DNA of 22,780 nt from an uncultured Rhodospirillaceae bacterium. Its GTDB lineage: Bacteria > Pseudomonadota > Alphaproteobacteria > RF32 > CAG-239. Each line of letters begins with the position of its first letter. The stretch's first letter is position 1. A program made the translations under genes and the position numbers. This document shows positions 1-7,855 of this stretch, piece after piece. The notes below the pieces were generated by a model. The model saw only the letters and a list, made by a program, of their open reading frames with translations. It was not told where the DNA came from and did no database searches. The DNA lies in assembly GCA_900313355.1 (NCBI GenBank), contig OMQZ01000074.1, forward strand, positions 1 through 22,780, given 5' to 3'.

Positions 1-2
1 AG

Positions 3-968
3 CACCCTGATTTGGTGCAAAAATATTTGGGTTCTGTTGTGCCTTATACCGACAATTTCTTTGCCTGCCTTAATTCCGCCGTGTTTACCGACGGCTCGTT
101 TGTTTATATACCCAAAGGCGTTCGTTGCCCTATGGAACTTTCAACATATTTCAGAATCAATGCTCAAAATACCGGTCAATTTGAGCGAACCCTTATTGTT
201 GCCGATGAAGAAAGCTATGTTTCATACTTAGAAGGCTGTACTGCCCCTCAGCGCGATGAAAATCAGCTTCATGCGGCAATTGTTGAAATTGTTGTCTTAA
301 AAGATGCCGAGGTTAAATATTCGACTGTTCAAAACTGGTATCCCGGCGATAAATTCGGCAAAGGCGGCGTTTATAATTTCGTGACTAAACGTGCAGCTTG
401 TCGCGGGGATAATTCAAAAGTTTCATGGACACAGGTTGAGACAGGTTCTGCCGTCACATGGAAATACCCTTCTTGCATTTTGCAGGGGAACAACTCTTCC
501 GGTGAATTTTATTCGGTTGCCATTACAAATAATTTTCAGCAGGCAGACACCGGCACAAAAATGATTCATATCGGCAAAAACACAACCTCTCGCATCATTT
601 CCAAAGGCATTTCAGCCGGCCACTCCAATCAAACATATCGCGGACTTGTTAAGGTTGTTAAGGGAGCTGAAAATTCACGTAATTATTCACAATGTGACAG
701 TCTTCTTATCGGATCGACTTGCGGCTCGCATACCGTTCCTTATATCGAAAATGAAAACAGAACCGCTGTTTTGGAACATGAGGCGACAACATCAAAAATC
801 AGCGAAGAACAGCTTTTTTATTGTTTACAAAGAGGTTTGAGTGAGGAGCAAGCTGTCGGGCTTATCGTTAACGGTTTTTGCAAAGAGGTTATGCAAAAGC
901 TCCCGATGGAATTTGCTATTGAGGCTGCAAAACTTATTAATATCAGCTTAGAAGGAAGTGTCGGATGA
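3..968 (+). CDS. sufB: Fe-S cluster assembly scaffold SufB (5' end outside window)
   Basis: SufB is the core scaffold subunit of the cytosolic SufBC2D complex, which builds Fe-S clusters. The reading frame is open from the window edge ([20 protein letters not shown]), so the true start lies upstream; the in-frame TTG at 12 is not the start. About 321 residues are present, so roughly the first third of a usual 480-500 aa SufB is missing. Family hallmarks are the segments around [25 protein letters not shown] and [18 protein letters not shown]. The Cys in QCDSLL matches the position of the conserved SufB cysteine (Cys405 in E. coli) needed for cluster assembly, and the SufB C-terminal helix region ([19 protein letters not shown]) is intact. 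The TGA stop overlaps the ATG of the next gene (ATGA, 965-968), indicating translational coupling. Identification is secure; only the 5' end is unknown. Confidence 0.97.
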   Translation, partial: HPDLVQKYLGSVVPYTDNFFACLNSAVFTDGSFVYIPKGVRCPMELSTYFRINAQNTGQFERTLIVADEESYVSYLEGCTAPQRDENQLHAAIVEIVVLKDAEVKYSTVQNWYPGDKFGKGGVYNFVTKRAACRGDNSKVSWTQVETGSAVTWKYPSCILQGNNSSGEFYSVAITNNFQQADTGTKMIHIGKNTTSRIISKGISAGHSNQTYRGLVKVVKGAENSRNYSQCDSLLIGSTCGSHTVPYIENENRTAVLEHEATTSKISEEQLFYCLQRGLSEEQAVGLIVNGFCKEVMQKLPMEFAIEAAKLINISLEGSVG

Positions 969-1255
969 AAAAAACAGATGTTTACCACCGCACACTAAAA
1001 GTTTTCTCCGATGAACACCAGATTCTTCAGACTATTGAAGAAATGAGTGAGCTGACAAAAGAGATTTTAAAAAATGTCAATCGCAAAAAGAATAACATTG
1101 ATTCAATTATTGAAGAAACAGCTGATGTTGAAATTATGCTTGAGCAACTCAAATGCTGTTATCATATCAAAGATCAAGTCGAATCGTATAAAAAAAACAA
1201 GTTAAAAGAAATTGAAAAATATTTAGATGAATGGGAAAAGACACATGACAAATAA
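965..1255 (+). CDS. MazG-like NTP pyrophosphohydrolase-family protein inside the suf operon
   Basis: A 96-aa all-helical protein. Residues 26-29 (ExxE, in [10 protein letters not shown]) and 51-54 (ExxD, in [10 protein letters not shown]) form the ExxE...ExxD metal-binding pattern of the MazG/all-alpha NTP-PPase superfamily. These enzymes hydrolyse nucleoside triphosphates to the monophosphate and PPi. The short single-domain form with a [12 protein letters not shown] start resembles phage-type and small stand-alone MazG-like proteins. The gene is joined to sufB by an ATGA overlap and its last 11 nt overlap sufC, so it is cotranscribed with and probably translationally coupled to the Fe-S assembly genes. 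The C-terminal third is Lys/Glu rich and likely a helical extension. Substrate cannot be read from sequence. The superfamily call is fairly sure; any role in Fe-S assembly is inference from position only. Confidence 0.8.
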   Translation: MKKTDVYHRTLKVFSDEHQILQTIEEMSELTKEILKNVNRKKNNIDSIIEETADVEIMLEQLKCCYHIKDQVESYKKNKLKEIEKYLDEWEKTHDK

Positions 1256-2012
1256 ACCTATCCTTGAAATCAAAAATCTTTATGCCGGCGTTGATGATAA
1301 GGAAATCATTAAAAACTTCGGTTTAACAATTCATCAAGGCGAAGTTCATGCCATTATGGGTCCGAACGGTGCCGGAAAATCAACACTCTCACATGTTTTA
1401 ACCGGAAAACCGGGATATAAAATTTCAAAAGGTGATGTGTTTTTTAATGGTAAAAATCTGCTTGAACTCTCTGCTGAAGAGCGGGCTTGCGAAGGATTAT
1501 TTTTGATTATGCAATATCCTGTTGAAATACCCGGTGTGTCTTTTATGACCTTTTTAAAATATGCTTTGAATGCCAAACGAAAATATAACAATGAACCCGA
1601 ACTTGATACGATGGGTTTTATGAAACTGGTTAAGGCAGAATCTGAAAAATTGGGAATTTCTCAAGAAATGCTTAAACGTGCTGTTAATGTCGGTTTTTCA
1701 GGTGGTGAAAAGAAACGTATGGAAACCCTTCAAATGGCTCTTTTGAAACCTTCACTTGCCATTTTGGATGAAGCCGATTCCGGACTTGATATTGATGCCC
1801 TAAAAGTTGTTTCGAGCGGCATTCGCAGCTTGCTTGATGGCAAACGCTCTTTGCTCATTATCACCCACCATCAGGATTTGCTTGAATATATTGAACCTGA
1901 TTTTGTGCACGTTTTTGCAGACGGACACATCATTAAAACCGGTGATAAAAACCTAGCTCTTGAGCTTGAGGCAAAAGGATATAGTGATTTTATTAAAGGG
2001 GCAAAATGCTAG
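1245..2012 (+). CDS. sufC: Fe-S assembly ATPase SufC
   Basis: ABC-type ATPase of the SufBC2D scaffold; ATP hydrolysis drives conformational change in SufB/SufD. The protein is 255 aa from the chosen ATG ([15 protein letters not shown]), close to the family norm. It shows Walker A (GPNGAGKST), the SufC-type signature FSGGEKKRMETLQMA, Walker B (LAILDEADSGLDIDA) and the H-loop region ITHHQDLL. The FSGGEKKR and DEADSGLD forms separate SufC from transport ABC proteins. An in-frame ATG at 1227 would add six residues, but the 1245 ATG gives the usual SufC N-terminus and sits about 10 nt after a GGGA. It overlaps the MazG-like gene by 11 nt upstream and sufD by 7 nt downstream. Confidence 0.97.
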   Translation: MTNKPILEIKNLYAGVDDKEIIKNFGLTIHQGEVHAIMGPNGAGKSTLSHVLTGKPGYKISKGDVFFNGKNLLELSAEERACEGLFLIMQYPVEIPGVSFMTFLKYALNAKRKYNNEPELDTMGFMKLVKAESEKLGISQEMLKRAVNVGFSGGEKKRMETLQMALLKPSLAILDEADSGLDIDALKVVSSGIRSLLDGKRSLLIITHHQDLLEYIEPDFVHVFADGHIIKTGDKNLALELEAKGYSDFIKGAKC

Positions 2013-3229
2013 ATTTTTTAAATAACATATCTCTTGACGGTGATGATATTCCTGCCCTTTTCGGTTTAAGACAGAAGGGCAAAGATGCTTTTTTCGGCTT
2101 TCCGGATAAAAAAGACGAACCATTTAAATATACGCCTATTTCTTCTTATATTTCTGAAGAGATGTTTTTGCCCTCTTCGAACTGTTGCGATAATGCTCAT
2201 TGCCATTGTCATGATGCTTTTTTATCTTTTCCCACATACGAATATCATTTTTGCAACGGGGCTTTGCATGAACATTTTTCACCCGTTGACGGTGTTGAAA
2301 TTTCAAGCCTTTTAGATGCATTCTTGGACCATAGCCTGACCGCTTATCTTAACAAGTTTGATTTAAGCAAATTTCCTTTTGCTGCGTTGAACACCGCATA
2401 TTTAGAGCAAGGTGTTTTTATGCGCTTTTCCAAGACCTTGGACAAACCCGTTGCATTAATTTACCATAATCATGATAGCGGCTTTAAGAATCTTCATAAC
2501 ATTGTCGTCATTGAAAAAAATGCTCAAATTGATTTGATTGAATATTATCACGGAGAACATAATCCTTATTTTATCAATATCGTCAATGAAATATATGTCT
2601 CAAAAAATGCTTTGATGAAACATTATCTTTTCCAAGATGAAAGCGAAAATGCCGTTCATATCGGATTGTCTAATGTTCAGATCAAATCTGGCGGAACATA
2701 TCAAAGTTATGCTTTTCATAAAGGCGGGAAGCTTACCCGAAATGAAACACATATTCTTCTTAAAGAAGAAAACGCCTCTGCTCTTGTCAATGCGGCCTAC
2801 AATCTTAAAGATAAAACTTTTGTAGATACAACAACAGATATTGAACATTTGTCAAAATCCACAAAATCAAACCAAATTATTCGGGGCGTTTTGAATGATA
2901 ACACTCACGGTGTTTTTCAGGGAAAGATCCATATTGATCCGAACGCCGTTCAAACAGAAGGATATCAAATTCATAAAGCTCTCTTGCTTTCCGATGACGC
3001 AAGAATTGATGTTAAACCGGAACTTGAAATTTTTGCTGATGATGTCAAATGTTCTCATGGTGCAACGAGTGGTGATTTGAATAAAGATGAGCTTTTTTAT
3101 CTTCAATCGCGTGGAATTTCGGAAATTGAGGCTCGAAAGATTTTAGTTAAAGCCTTTTTAACTGAAGTTTCTTCCGATATTTCAAACCCTGATGTTTCAG
3201 AATTGTGCGATCATTTTTTCTTTGATTAA
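2006..3229 (+). CDS. sufD: Fe-S assembly scaffold subunit SufD
   Basis: SufD pairs with SufB in the SufBC2D scaffold and helps acquire iron. At 407 aa it is slightly shorter than E. coli SufD. The beta-helix core and the C-terminal signature are present: an FADDVKCSHGATSGDLNKDE region followed by LFYLQSRGIS, with the conserved Cys and His of KCSHGAT. The N-terminal part is divergent and carries a Cys/His-rich patch at residues 60-69 (Cys60, Cys61, His65, Cys66, His67, Cys68, His69) that I do not associate with typical SufD. The ATG lies inside the end of sufC (aaATGcTAG), so translation is coupled. It is the last gene of the operon, ending at a hairpin terminator. No sufS, sufE/sufU or sufT follows. 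Confidence 0.93.
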   Translation: MLDFLNNISLDGDDIPALFGLRQKGKDAFFGFPDKKDEPFKYTPISSYISEEMFLPSSNCCDNAHCHCHDAFLSFPTYEYHFCNGALHEHFSPVDGVEISSLLDAFLDHSLTAYLNKFDLSKFPFAALNTAYLEQGVFMRFSKTLDKPVALIYHNHDSGFKNLHNIVVIEKNAQIDLIEYYHGEHNPYFINIVNEIYVSKNALMKHYLFQDESENAVHIGLSNVQIKSGGTYQSYAFHKGGKLTRNETHILLKEENASALVNAAYNLKDKTFVDTTTDIEHLSKSTKSNQIIRGVLNDNTHGVFQGKIHIDPNAVQTEGYQIHKALLLSDDARIDVKPELEIFADDVKCSHGATSGDLNKDELFYLQSRGISEIEARKILVKAFLTEVSSDISNPDVSELCDHFFFD

Positions 3230-3253
3230 AAAAAGCGGATTTATCCGCTTTTT
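3230..3253. terminator. Bidirectional terminator between sufD and lptB
   Basis: A near-perfect inverted repeat, AAAAGCGGAT / ATCCGCTTTT, with a TT centre. It has a T run on the + side and an A run (T run on the minus transcript) on the other side. It starts right at the sufD stop and ends just before the lptB stop, so it can serve both convergent operons. Confidence 0.85.
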
Positions 3254-3254
3254 G

Positions 3255-3998
3255 TTACATTGAAAAATCTTCGCCCAAATAAACTTTTCTGACTTCTTTG
3301 CTTTTAACAATCTGATCCGGCGTTCCTTCCATCAAAACAGATCCGCCGTGCAAGATATAAGCCCTGTCGATAATATCAAGAGTTTCTCTCACATTGTGAT
3401 CCGTTATTAACACACCAAGTCCTCTGTTTTTTAATTGTGAAACCAAAGATCTGATTTCTGCAACGGCAATCGGATCAATACCGGCAAGCGGTTCATCCAA
3501 TAAAATAAAATCCGGATTACTTGCCAAAGCCCTTGCAATTTCGAGTCTTCGGCGTTCGCCACCCGAAAGAGATACCGCCGGTGATTTGCGCAAATGTGTG
3601 ATTGAAAATTCGGATAAGAGTTCTTCAAGCTTTGCTTCTCGTTTTCCCTCATCTTTTTCAACAATTTCCAAAATCGCTTTAATGTTATCTTCTACAGAGA
3701 GTGAGCGAAAGATTGAGGCTTCTTGCGGCAAATAGCCAATACCCATTCTGGCTCTTTGATACATCGGCATATTCGTAATATCTTCACCGTTGATGTGCAC
3801 ATCGCCGTAATCAGGCGTAATTAAACCTATCACGCAATAAAAACATGTTGTTTTGCCCGCACCGTTCGGACCTAAAAGTCCAACAGCTTCGCCTCTGTGA
3901 ACATTTAGCGAAACGTTTCTTAAAACCGAGCGATTTTTATATTTTTTTCCAATATTAAAAATTTCCAAAACAGAATCTGAAACATTATTTTTTCTCAT
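3255..3998 (-). CDS. lptB: LPS export ABC transporter ATP-binding protein LptB
   Basis: Cytoplasmic ATPase of the LptB2FGC machine that extracts LPS from the inner membrane and pushes it along the Lpt bridge. The protein is 247 aa from ATG 3998 (MRKNNVSDSVLEIFNIGKKY). It has Walker A (GPNGAGKTT), signature LSGGERRRLEIARALA, Walker B (FILLDEPLAGIDP), the H-loop (LITDHN) and an LptB-like C-terminus (RKVYLGEDF). Start 3998 is preferred over the in-frame 4043 because it has a strong AGGAG 8 nt upstream and gives the family-typical N-terminus. It overlaps the end of the LptC/LptA fusion gene by 14 nt. Third gene of kdsD-lptCA-lptB. Confidence 0.95.
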   Translation of the reverse strand: MRKNNVSDSVLEIFNIGKKYKNRSVLRNVSLNVHRGEAVGLLGPNGAGKTTCFYCVIGLITPDYGDVHINGEDITNMPMYQRARMGIGYLPQEASIFRSLSVEDNIKAILEIVEKDEGKREAKLEELLSEFSITHLRKSPAVSLSGGERRRLEIARALASNPDFILLDEPLAGIDPIAVAEIRSLVSQLKNRGLGVLITDHNVRETLDIIDRAYILHGGSVLMEGTPDQIVKSKEVRKVYLGEDFSM

Positions 3999-5055
3999 TC
4001 TTTTTTCTCCTGATGCTTGAACCGCGAATAACACCGGACACACGTTTTTCTTTGTTCGTTGATATCATTTTACTGATTTTTGTTTCCACGTTCGTTGTCA
4101 CTTTATCACCGTAGATAACATTTCCGTCTTTATGAATGGAAACATTCCCCTCTAAAAAGACATCATTATCTTGAGGAATATATAAACCATAATCACCATA
4201 TGCCGTAGCTTCTTCAAGTTCTACTTTAACGTTGCCGAAACCTTCAACCTTTTTAAGTTTTAAGTTATTTTCATCTTCAAACCAAACAATCACTTTATCG
4301 GCATATAGTCTTTCCGTTTCTTGATCTAAAATAACATTTCCTTCTGCTTCTATCTTTTGCAAATCTTTATAATACCTTGCTTGTTTGTGCGCATACATTG
4401 TGTGGTCATCACGAACCAATTTAGAGTTGCCGTTTAAATATAAAATTTCTTCATTTTTATCGTAGGCAAAACTATCTGCCCACAGTTTTCCCCAATCACC
4501 GTACGCATATAATGCTTTCTGACCTTTTCCGTATGCTTTATTAAAATCATACTCCGCTTCATTTGTTTCTAAGTGGGTTGATTTGTCATAAACGGCTTTT
4601 ACATTCTGCTGTAAAAGAATAACATTCTTCTTTTGATTGAAATATCCGACATCTGATTGAATATCAACAAATTTATCGCTTTCTTTCAGAGGAATTTTTC
4701 CCTTCGGTTTAATAATTTTGATAACCTTTGACTTGCTTTGTGTTTCATCCATTGTTTCTGCCGTAAAAGAACTGATTTTTCCGTTCGAATCGGTCATCGA
4801 AAAAGAAGCATCTTCCGCATGAAGCTTTTCAAATTCTCCTTTTTTCGGCATCGTAACATCAGATTGTGTTATCATATTATTTTTTTTAAAATTCGGAAAA
4901 ACAAGAATAAGTCCAATCAATAATGCGGCAACAGATGGCATCACAAGCTTTGCAAAACGCAAAGCGCGCAAGTGTTTGCTTTCCACTTGGCGCTTTGTCT
5001 GTTTAATGCTTGTCTGACCGTTAAAAAACGCATCTATTTTTTGGACATCAACCAA
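3985..5055 (-). CDS. LptC-LptA fusion protein (LPS transport, inner membrane to periplasm)
   Basis: A 356-aa protein in the lptC position. Layout seen: a basic cytoplasmic stretch (1-36), one membrane helix (about 37-54, in LVMPSVAALLIGLILVF), an LptC-like domain (about 70-215; note GDWGKLWADSFAYD), then OstA/LptA-like repeats to about residue 335 (TMYAHKQARYY, IEAEGNV, VEGFGNVKV, VFLEGNVSIH, VIYGDKV), and a basic tail. LptC alone is usually about 190-220 aa. No separate lptA lies between this gene and lptB, where it normally sits, so the protein probably carries both the LptC anchor and the periplasmic LptA bridge segment. The only upstream start is TTG 5055, directly after the kdsD stop, with GGAG 8 nt before it. 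Lpt assignment is firm from context and fold pattern; the two-domain split is my reading. Confidence 0.82.
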   Translation of the reverse strand: MVDVQKIDAFFNGQTSIKQTKRQVESKHLRALRFAKLVMPSVAALLIGLILVFPNFKKNNMITQSDVTMPKKGEFEKLHAEDASFSMTDSNGKISSFTAETMDETQSKSKVIKIIKPKGKIPLKESDKFVDIQSDVGYFNQKKNVILLQQNVKAVYDKSTHLETNEAEYDFNKAYGKGQKALYAYGDWGKLWADSFAYDKNEEILYLNGNSKLVRDDHTMYAHKQARYYKDLQKIEAEGNVILDQETERLYADKVIVWFEDENNLKLKKVEGFGNVKVELEEATAYGDYGLYIPQDNDVFLEGNVSIHKDGNVIYGDKVTTNVETKISKMISTNKEKRVSGVIRGSSIRRKKNEKK

Positions 5056-6021
5056 CTAATTTACTCCGGCTCTTAAGCAATCATGAATATGTATCAACCC
5101 GACCGGTTTTCCATCTTCAACAACAAATAAGTTTGTGATACCCCTTCCCGTGTTGTTCATCACATATACAGCTTCACTGGCTAGAACATCCGGGCGAATT
5201 GTCTTGGGGTTTTTGGTCATCACTTTTGAAACCTTTTCTTCAATCAGCTTCGGCGACATCCAACGACGCAAGTCACCATCCGTGATAATGCCGATTAATT
5301 CACCTTTTTTGTTAACAACACCAACGCAACCCAACATCTTGGCGCTCATTGTCAACAACGCATCTTGCATAATTGCATCTTCATCAATGATCGGCATCTC
5401 ATCACCTGTGTGCATTAAATCAGAAACCTTGCACAAAATTGCACCAAGTTTTCCGCCCGGATGGCGCTGTTTGTAGTCTGTTGAAGTAAAGCCTTTGCGT
5501 TCCATTAACGCAATTGCTATAGCATCACCATACACAAGTGTTGCCGTTGTTGATGAAGTCGGAGCCAACCCCAACGGACAAGCCTCCCCGTCATTTGGAA
5601 GTTTTAACAAATAATCGCCCGCTTTACCCAGTGTGCTTTCCGGATTTTTAGTCATTGCAATAAGCGGAATATTATATCTTTTGCAGTACATTAAAATATC
5701 TGATAGTTCACGCGATTCACCACCGTTTGAAATTGCCAACACAACATCGTCGTTTGTGAGCATTCCCAAATCACCATGACTTGCTTCTCCGGGGTGAACA
5801 AAAAATGACGGTGTTCCTGTGGAAGCCAGAGTTGCCGCAATTTTCCGACCTATATGACCTGACTTGCCCATACCCGTTACAATCACGCGCCCTTTGATTT
5901 TTATAATCAAATCTAAAACTTTACTAAAATTTTCATCTAATTCTTTTTTCATAATCTCCAAGGCTTCAATCTCACGATCAATCGCTTTTTGAGCCACGAG
6001 AATATCTTTATTTTCAGACAT
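5056..6021 (-). CDS. kdsD: Arabinose-5-phosphate isomerase KdsD/KpsF
   Basis: Converts D-ribulose 5-phosphate to D-arabinose 5-phosphate, the first step of Kdo synthesis for LPS. The protein is 321 aa from ATG 6021 (MSENKDILVAQKAIDREIEA). It has an N-terminal SIS domain with GMGKSGHIGRKIAATLASTG, the HPGEASHGDLGM region and AISNGGES, then the HPGGKLG linker and two CBS domains (VSDLMHTGDEMPI; VSKVMTKNPKTI). The upstream in-frame start at 6108 is a GTG that would add a Lys-rich tail; 6021 has GGAGA about 10 nt upstream and lies correctly below a promoter at 6059-6086. The TAG stop touches the TTG start of the next gene. Its neighbours show a dedicated LPS module. Confidence 0.96.
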   Translation of the reverse strand: MSENKDILVAQKAIDREIEALEIMKKELDENFSKVLDLIIKIKGRVIVTGMGKSGHIGRKIAATLASTGTPSFFVHPGEASHGDLGMLTNDDVVLAISNGGESRELSDILMYCKRYNIPLIAMTKNPESTLGKAGDYLLKLPNDGEACPLGLAPTSSTTATLVYGDAIAIALMERKGFTSTDYKQRHPGGKLGAILCKVSDLMHTGDEMPIIDEDAIMQDALLTMSAKMLGCVGVVNKKGELIGIITDGDLRRWMSPKLIEEKVSKVMTKNPKTIRPDVLASEAVYVMNNTGRGITNLFVVEDGKPVGLIHIHDCLRAGVN

Positions 6022-6058
6022 TTTAATCAATCTCCAAAGTTTTTGTTTTGTTTTTGTT

Positions 6059-6086
6059 ATTATAGCTTTATTTGTTCGTAACGCAA
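6059..6086 (-). promoter_or_regulatory. Sigma70-like promoter for kdsD-lptCA-lptB
   Basis: On the minus strand, TTGCGT, a 16-nt spacer, then a perfect TATAAT. It lies in the 87-nt gap between the holC stop and kdsD, with predicted transcription start about 30 nt before the kdsD ATG. It would make the LPS module independent of the hflK-degP-holC operon. No operator is visible. Confidence 0.65.
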
Positions 6087-6108
6087 TCTTTTTTTGGCAA
6101 TTTTTCAC

Positions 6109-6567
6109 TTAAAGCCCTTTTTCTTCCCATTTTCCTTGGTCGTTTTGCTGCCAATAATGGCGCTCGATGTTGGCAGAAGCGAAAGCCTTCCACATCTGTC
6201 TTGCTTTGCTGAGCTCATTTTCGTTGTTTCCATCAAAAATATACAGTGCTCGCTCAAATTCTTGGCTTTCTTCGGGCGTTATATCCGCACCATCTACTAA
6301 AAATAATATTTTTGCATTATTTGGGGTTTCATCATCTGAGGATAAAAATATCGGTTGCATATCAGCAAACCCTTCTTTTTTTGTGCCATGCGGCAAAAAA
6401 CTTTCATCATCAAATGTCCACAAAAGCGAATTTAAAAAATCAGTCCGAAGCTCATTTCCAACTTTTATTTTTATGTTTTTCTTCGTTTCATAGGCTTTTA
6501 AAACAAGCTTTGGCAATGTTTCATCTAAAGTGCTTTTTTGCAGATGATAAAAATCTATCCGTTCCAT
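6109..6567 (-). CDS. holC: DNA polymerase III chi subunit HolC
   Basis: Chi links the clamp loader to SSB during replication. The protein is 152 aa, the normal length. Family features seen: the N-terminal IDFYHL, the LPKLVLKAYETKKNIKI segment, LLWTFDDESFLPHG (HolC proteins have a W-F/D-SFLPHG-like motif), ILFLVDG and the C-terminal ARQMWKAF. The ATG directly abuts the TAA stop of degP (TAAATG), with GAGG inside the degP end as ribosome binding site, so it is coupled to the protease gene. Why a replication subunit is coupled to degP is unclear; it may just be lineage-specific packing. Confidence 0.88.
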   Translation of the reverse strand: MERIDFYHLQKSTLDETLPKLVLKAYETKKNIKIKVGNELRTDFLNSLLWTFDDESFLPHGTKKEGFADMQPIFLSSDDETPNNAKILFLVDGADITPEESQEFERALYIFDGNNENELSKARQMWKAFASANIERHYWQQNDQGKWEEKGL

Positions 6568-7845
6568 TTATTCTGCCTCATTTGGAACCAAATCAACGAA
6601 ATATTCGTTGCCTGATACATCCATTAAATCAACACGCAATTTTTTTTGTTCCGAAACGCTTTCCGCAATATAGAATTTTATATCTCCCGTATCTACAACA
6701 GAGTGTCCGTTTAATTTTACAATTTCGTCACCTTTTTGTATTCCCTTTTGAGCGCTCTCACTTCCTGCCTCAACATTAACGACTTTGTTTCCATCCAAAA
6801 ACAATCCTACTTGCTTATAAAAAGTGCCTTCATCTGCTATCGGCTCGCTTTTGCTCACCGCTTTTTCTTTTTCCGTAATTTCTTTTAATCGGATCAGATT
6901 TTCTTTTATTTGATCATCTCTTTTTATCTGCATTTTTACGTATGTGTTCGGCTCGCGCCAGATTATATCTTTTTCAAACGTGCGCAAATTTGTTATTGCT
7001 TTATCGTCATAACTTAAAATCACATCTCCGACTGCCAGATCGTTTTCTTTGGCCAAATCAAAATCCATAATTTCCGTGACAATTATGCTCATTTGGTTGT
7101 CTTGCTCAATTTCTTTTAATCTTACACCGATTGAGCTGCGTACTGCTTTTCCATTTTCTTTTAATGATTCATAGATTGGTTTGAGTTGGTTTGACGGAAT
7201 GGCAAAACCAACACCCAAACTGTTTCCCTGCTTTGAAAAAATCAGTGTATTTAAACCAACAACTTCACCGTTTAAGTCAAACATCGGACCGCCGGAATTT
7301 CCCGGATTGATAGGGGCGTCTGTTTGAATATAGTCATCAAAGGGGGTTTCGTTGATGTTTCGTGATTTAGCTGAAACAATGCCGCTTGTTACACTGTTTG
7401 AAAGCCCAAACGGATTGCCTACCGCAACAATCCAATCGCCGACTTTTATGTTATCCGAATCAGCAAATTTTGCCGGTGCAATTTCGTTTTGAGCATCAAC
7501 CTTAAGCAAAGCCACGTCTAAAATTTCATCTTCGCCCTTGATTTCAGCTCGATAAACTTTTCCGGAATATGTTGTTACATTTATTTGTTTTGCTTTTTCT
7601 ACGACATGTCTGTTTGTTAAAATATATCCTTCCTCATCAGCAAAAAAACCTGATCCTAACGACACATGCCCGTCATTTGAAAACAACAGACTGTTTTCGA
7701 TATTCGGAGAATCCTCATTTTCTTTCAGCTCTGTTGATATATTCACAACAGACGGCATAACCTTTTCAACAACCGGCGCAAAAGAATCTAACGCCTTTGC
7801 TTCAAAGCTTAACAAAAAAATACACAAACATATTTTCAAAAACAT
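6568..7845 (-). CDS. degP: Periplasmic Do-like serine protease/chaperone (DegP/DegQ/HtrA)
   Basis: Degrades or holds misfolded envelope proteins. The protein is 425 aa. A signal peptide (MFLKICLCIFLLSFEAKA) is followed by a trypsin-like domain with the full catalytic triad: His80 (TNRHVV), Asp110 (LDVALLK) and Ser184 (NPGNSGGP). Two PDZ domains follow, about residues 250-320 and 340-415. The loop between the mature N-terminus and the protease core is short and Asp/Glu rich. Start ATG 7845 has AGGA overlapping the hflC stop, so translation is coupled to hflC. The hflK-hflC-Do protease order is common in Alphaproteobacteria. DegP versus DegQ cannot be settled from the sequence alone. Confidence 0.94.
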   Translation of the reverse strand: MFLKICLCIFLLSFEAKALDSFAPVVEKVMPSVVNISTELKENEDSPNIENSLLFSNDGHVSLGSGFFADEEGYILTNRHVVEKAKQINVTTYSGKVYRAEIKGEDEILDVALLKVDAQNEIAPAKFADSDNIKVGDWIVAVGNPFGLSNSVTSGIVSAKSRNINETPFDDYIQTDAPINPGNSGGPMFDLNGEVVGLNTLIFSKQGNSLGVGFAIPSNQLKPIYESLKENGKAVRSSIGVRLKEIEQDNQMSIIVTEIMDFDLAKENDLAVGDVILSYDDKAITNLRTFEKDIIWREPNTYVKMQIKRDDQIKENLIRLKEITEKEKAVSKSEPIADEGTFYKQVGLFLDGNKVVNVEAGSESAQKGIQKGDEIVKLNGHSVVDTGDIKFYIAESVSEQKKLRVDLMDVSGNEYFVDLVPNEAE

Positions 7846-7855
7846 ATCATATGTC

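Noticed and set aside
5135..5476. 113-aa open frame on the + strand
   Set aside because: Antisense shadow of the kdsD CBS domains.
6246..6779. 177-aa open frame on the + strand
   Set aside because: It lies antisense across the holC-degP junction, both well-supported genes, and the product is a His/Phe/Leu-rich string with no motif or ribosome site.
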